This document shows positions 62,747-64,000 of a stretch of 64,000 nt of DNA, piece after piece. Numbering within the stretch: position 1 is the first letter of the stretch; each line of letters starts with the position of its first letter. The translations under genes were made by a program, and so were the position numbers. Below the pieces are notes generated by a model. It searched no databases. It had not been told where the DNA came from and worked only from the letters and a program-made list of their open reading frames with translations. Origin of the DNA: Bursaphelenchus xylophilus (Eukaryota > Nematoda > Chromadorea > Rhabditida > Aphelenchoididae); contig CAJFCV020000005.1 of assembly GCA_904066235.2 (NCBI GenBank), positions 2,909,501 through 2,973,500 of the forward strand, given 5' to 3'.

Positions 62747-62875
62747 ATGATTGTGGGTGAAATGTTAATCAAAGGCAGTGCCGCCCTGGTCATGGTTGTC
62801 TCATTTTCACTGATTCTGGTCATCGTCATGCATATCGTCTATTCGTCGCTTGGAAGCCAGATCGAGATAAGAATT
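62747..62875 (+). CDS. First exon of a small membrane protein (partial)
   Basis: An ATG lies 8 bases after a TTTTTTATCAG acceptor, a likely spliced-leader site. Forty-three codons follow to a consensus donor (ATT|GTAAGTG), phase 0. The sequence has one strong membrane segment (LVMVVSFSLILVIVMHIVY) after MIVGEMLIKG. The next exon is unclear: CTCTTTGCAG at about 63856 could open a short phase-0 end (RKVKPCVIGLHRNED, stop), or the gene may continue beyond the window. Confidence 0.5.
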
Positions 62876-63058
62876 GTAAGTGTTTTGAAGGGCATGTGAC
62901 CGAGCCCAAGTGCATATCGATTAAAGAGCGATCGATTTTGCGAAATTTCGCCCCGGTTACGGTTGACCCGCGCCTGAGAAATTTCCGATTTTTGAGCCCT
63001 TTTTCGTTACAAGAGGGCTACCGTTTGACCAAAACGAGAAAGTGACGATCGAGTGACT

Positions 63059-63835
63059 CACAAGGGAAGTCACTTTTTTCGCAGACGGACTTTGGAACGA
63101 GATCTAGTAGGTTTCAAACGTGAAGCGCCTGCGACCATAAAACTGATTTCCAAAAGTGTTTACGGGGCTTCTCGGCCGAGAAAATCGACCGCAAAGTTTA
63201 GCCGAAATGAGCGAATAGCCTCCCCAAAAGAAACAGCTTATTTCATCTGCAGTGGTGGCCAAGTGGTCAGCGCGTTCGCTTTTTGCGCCAAACGACGTGA
63301 GTTCGACTTCGGCCGTCTGCGGATGGTTTTCTTTTGGCCACTGAAGTAAATAGCGAAATGCCGTTAACATCGCATGTGCTAACTATTAGCAATTTTTAAT
63401 AAAACACGAATTTAGAAACTATATCTTCATTAACCCAGGCCTGTTTTGACTTTACAATATTCATGAACATTCAGATTTGAATTTATGTTTAAATTGCTGC
63501 AAAAAAATTAAAAAAGTGTATACATTATAAGTTTACATACTAAATCAATATTTACGAACCAAAAAAGAAAATAAACTGCGCAGAGGATCGAACCCGCCTC
63601 TTCTGGCGCAAAAAGCGAGCGCACTGACCACTCGGCCACCACTGCAGACGAAATAAGCTGTTTCTTTTGGGGAGGCTATTCGCTCATTTTGGCTAAACTT
63701 TGCTGTCGATTTTCTCGGCCGAGAAGCGCCGTAAACACTTTTGGAAATCAGTGTTATGATCGCAGACGCTTCACGTTTGAAACCTACTAGGTCCCGTTTC
63801 AAAGTCCGTCTGCGAAAAAAGTGACTTCCCTTGTC
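63059..63835. mobile_element. Inverted-repeat element with tRNA-like arms
   Basis: Two arms of about 280 bp face each other: ACAAGGGAAGTCACTTTTTT at the left, complement at the right. Near the inner end of each arm is a tRNA-like segment with a pol III A box (TGGCCAAGTGG at 63256-63266; TGGCCGAGTGG on minus at 63628-63638) and a B box (GGTTCGATCC on minus at 63585-63594; worn in the left arm). The acceptor stem does not pair, so neither arm is a working tRNA gene. Confidence 0.65.
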
Positions 63836-63980
63836 AGATCTGTTGGGGGAATGCTCTTTGCAGCGGAAAGTGAAACCGTGTGTTATAGGACTGCATAGAA
63901 ATGAGGATTGAGGGAGTTATTTAGATTAGCACATGTTTTTTTAAATGATTTTTAGCTCGCGCTATGTAAAAAACAGCTAA

Positions 63981-64000
63981 AAAGGGAAGTACCCCAAGTG
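63981..64000. repeat. Start of another family C repeat
   Basis: The window ends inside the family C terminus, AAGGGAAGTACCCCAAGTG. Confidence 0.6.

Noticed and set aside
63577..63646. A functional tRNA gene of Ser/Leu type on minus
   Set aside because: A and B boxes are present, but the acceptor and T stems do not pair and the sequence occurs in an inverted repeat arm.

Overview
This window looks like nuclear DNA of a nematode. The genes have many small exons, with GT..AG introns that usually end in TTTCAG or TTTTAG. Several start codons sit a few bases after such an acceptor, as expected for spliced-leader trans-splicing. The gene content fits: ShKT-domain secreted protein, galectin-like secreted proteins, DHS/HSDL2-type dehydrogenase, cystathionine gamma-lyase, MFSD8/CLN7-like transporter, F-box protein and a TAF9 homologue. 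I cannot name the genus. Between and inside the genes lie many inverted-repeat elements (MITEs) and broken LTR retrotransposons. I assembled the exon models by hand; every full model below closes in frame across all its junctions.

Layout. 1-4 kb: LTR fragment and no convincing gene. 4.1-6.9 kb (+): five-exon secreted proline-rich orphan. 8.1-9.7 kb (+): HSDL2-like dehydrogenase ending in a peroxisomal AKL tail. 9.8-13.7 kb: LTR element with two 374-bp LTRs and 4-bp target duplication, holding only a broken gag. 13.7-17.5 kb: nested BEL/Pao-like remnants, mostly on the minus strand. 18.1-18.6 kb (-): double-ShKT secreted protein. 20.7-21.8 kb (-): TAF9-like factor. 22.2-22.8 kb: hAT-type MITE. 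23-32.2 kb: four galectin-like genes (three -, one +) and a relic of a fifth; the middle pair is a large inverted duplication. 33-36.6 kb (+): cystathionine gamma-lyase. 38.1-40.3 kb (-): MFSD8-like transporter. 40.4-51.3 kb: gene-poor MITE field. 51.3-57.7 kb (-): six-exon F-box plus beta-propeller-like protein with transposons in its introns. 58.1-59.4 kb (-): 59-residue secreted six-cysteine peptide, made of exons too short to stand out as ORFs. 60.6-60.9 kb (-): coding relic with an in-frame stop. 62.7 kb (+): first coding exon of a small membrane protein. 63.1-63.8 kb: inverted repeat with tRNA-like pol III boxes.

How the genes relate. The housekeeping genes (taf-9, mfsd-8, cth, dhs) share no pathway that I can see and form no obvious operon. 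The coherent unit is the secreted galectin-like cluster: paralogues share exon phases, and three have a TATA box 30-55 bp before the start. It shows duplication, conversion and transposon-driven gene change. One copy lost its signal-peptide exon but kept an open frame from a new ATG, and another has an intron made almost entirely of a MITE.
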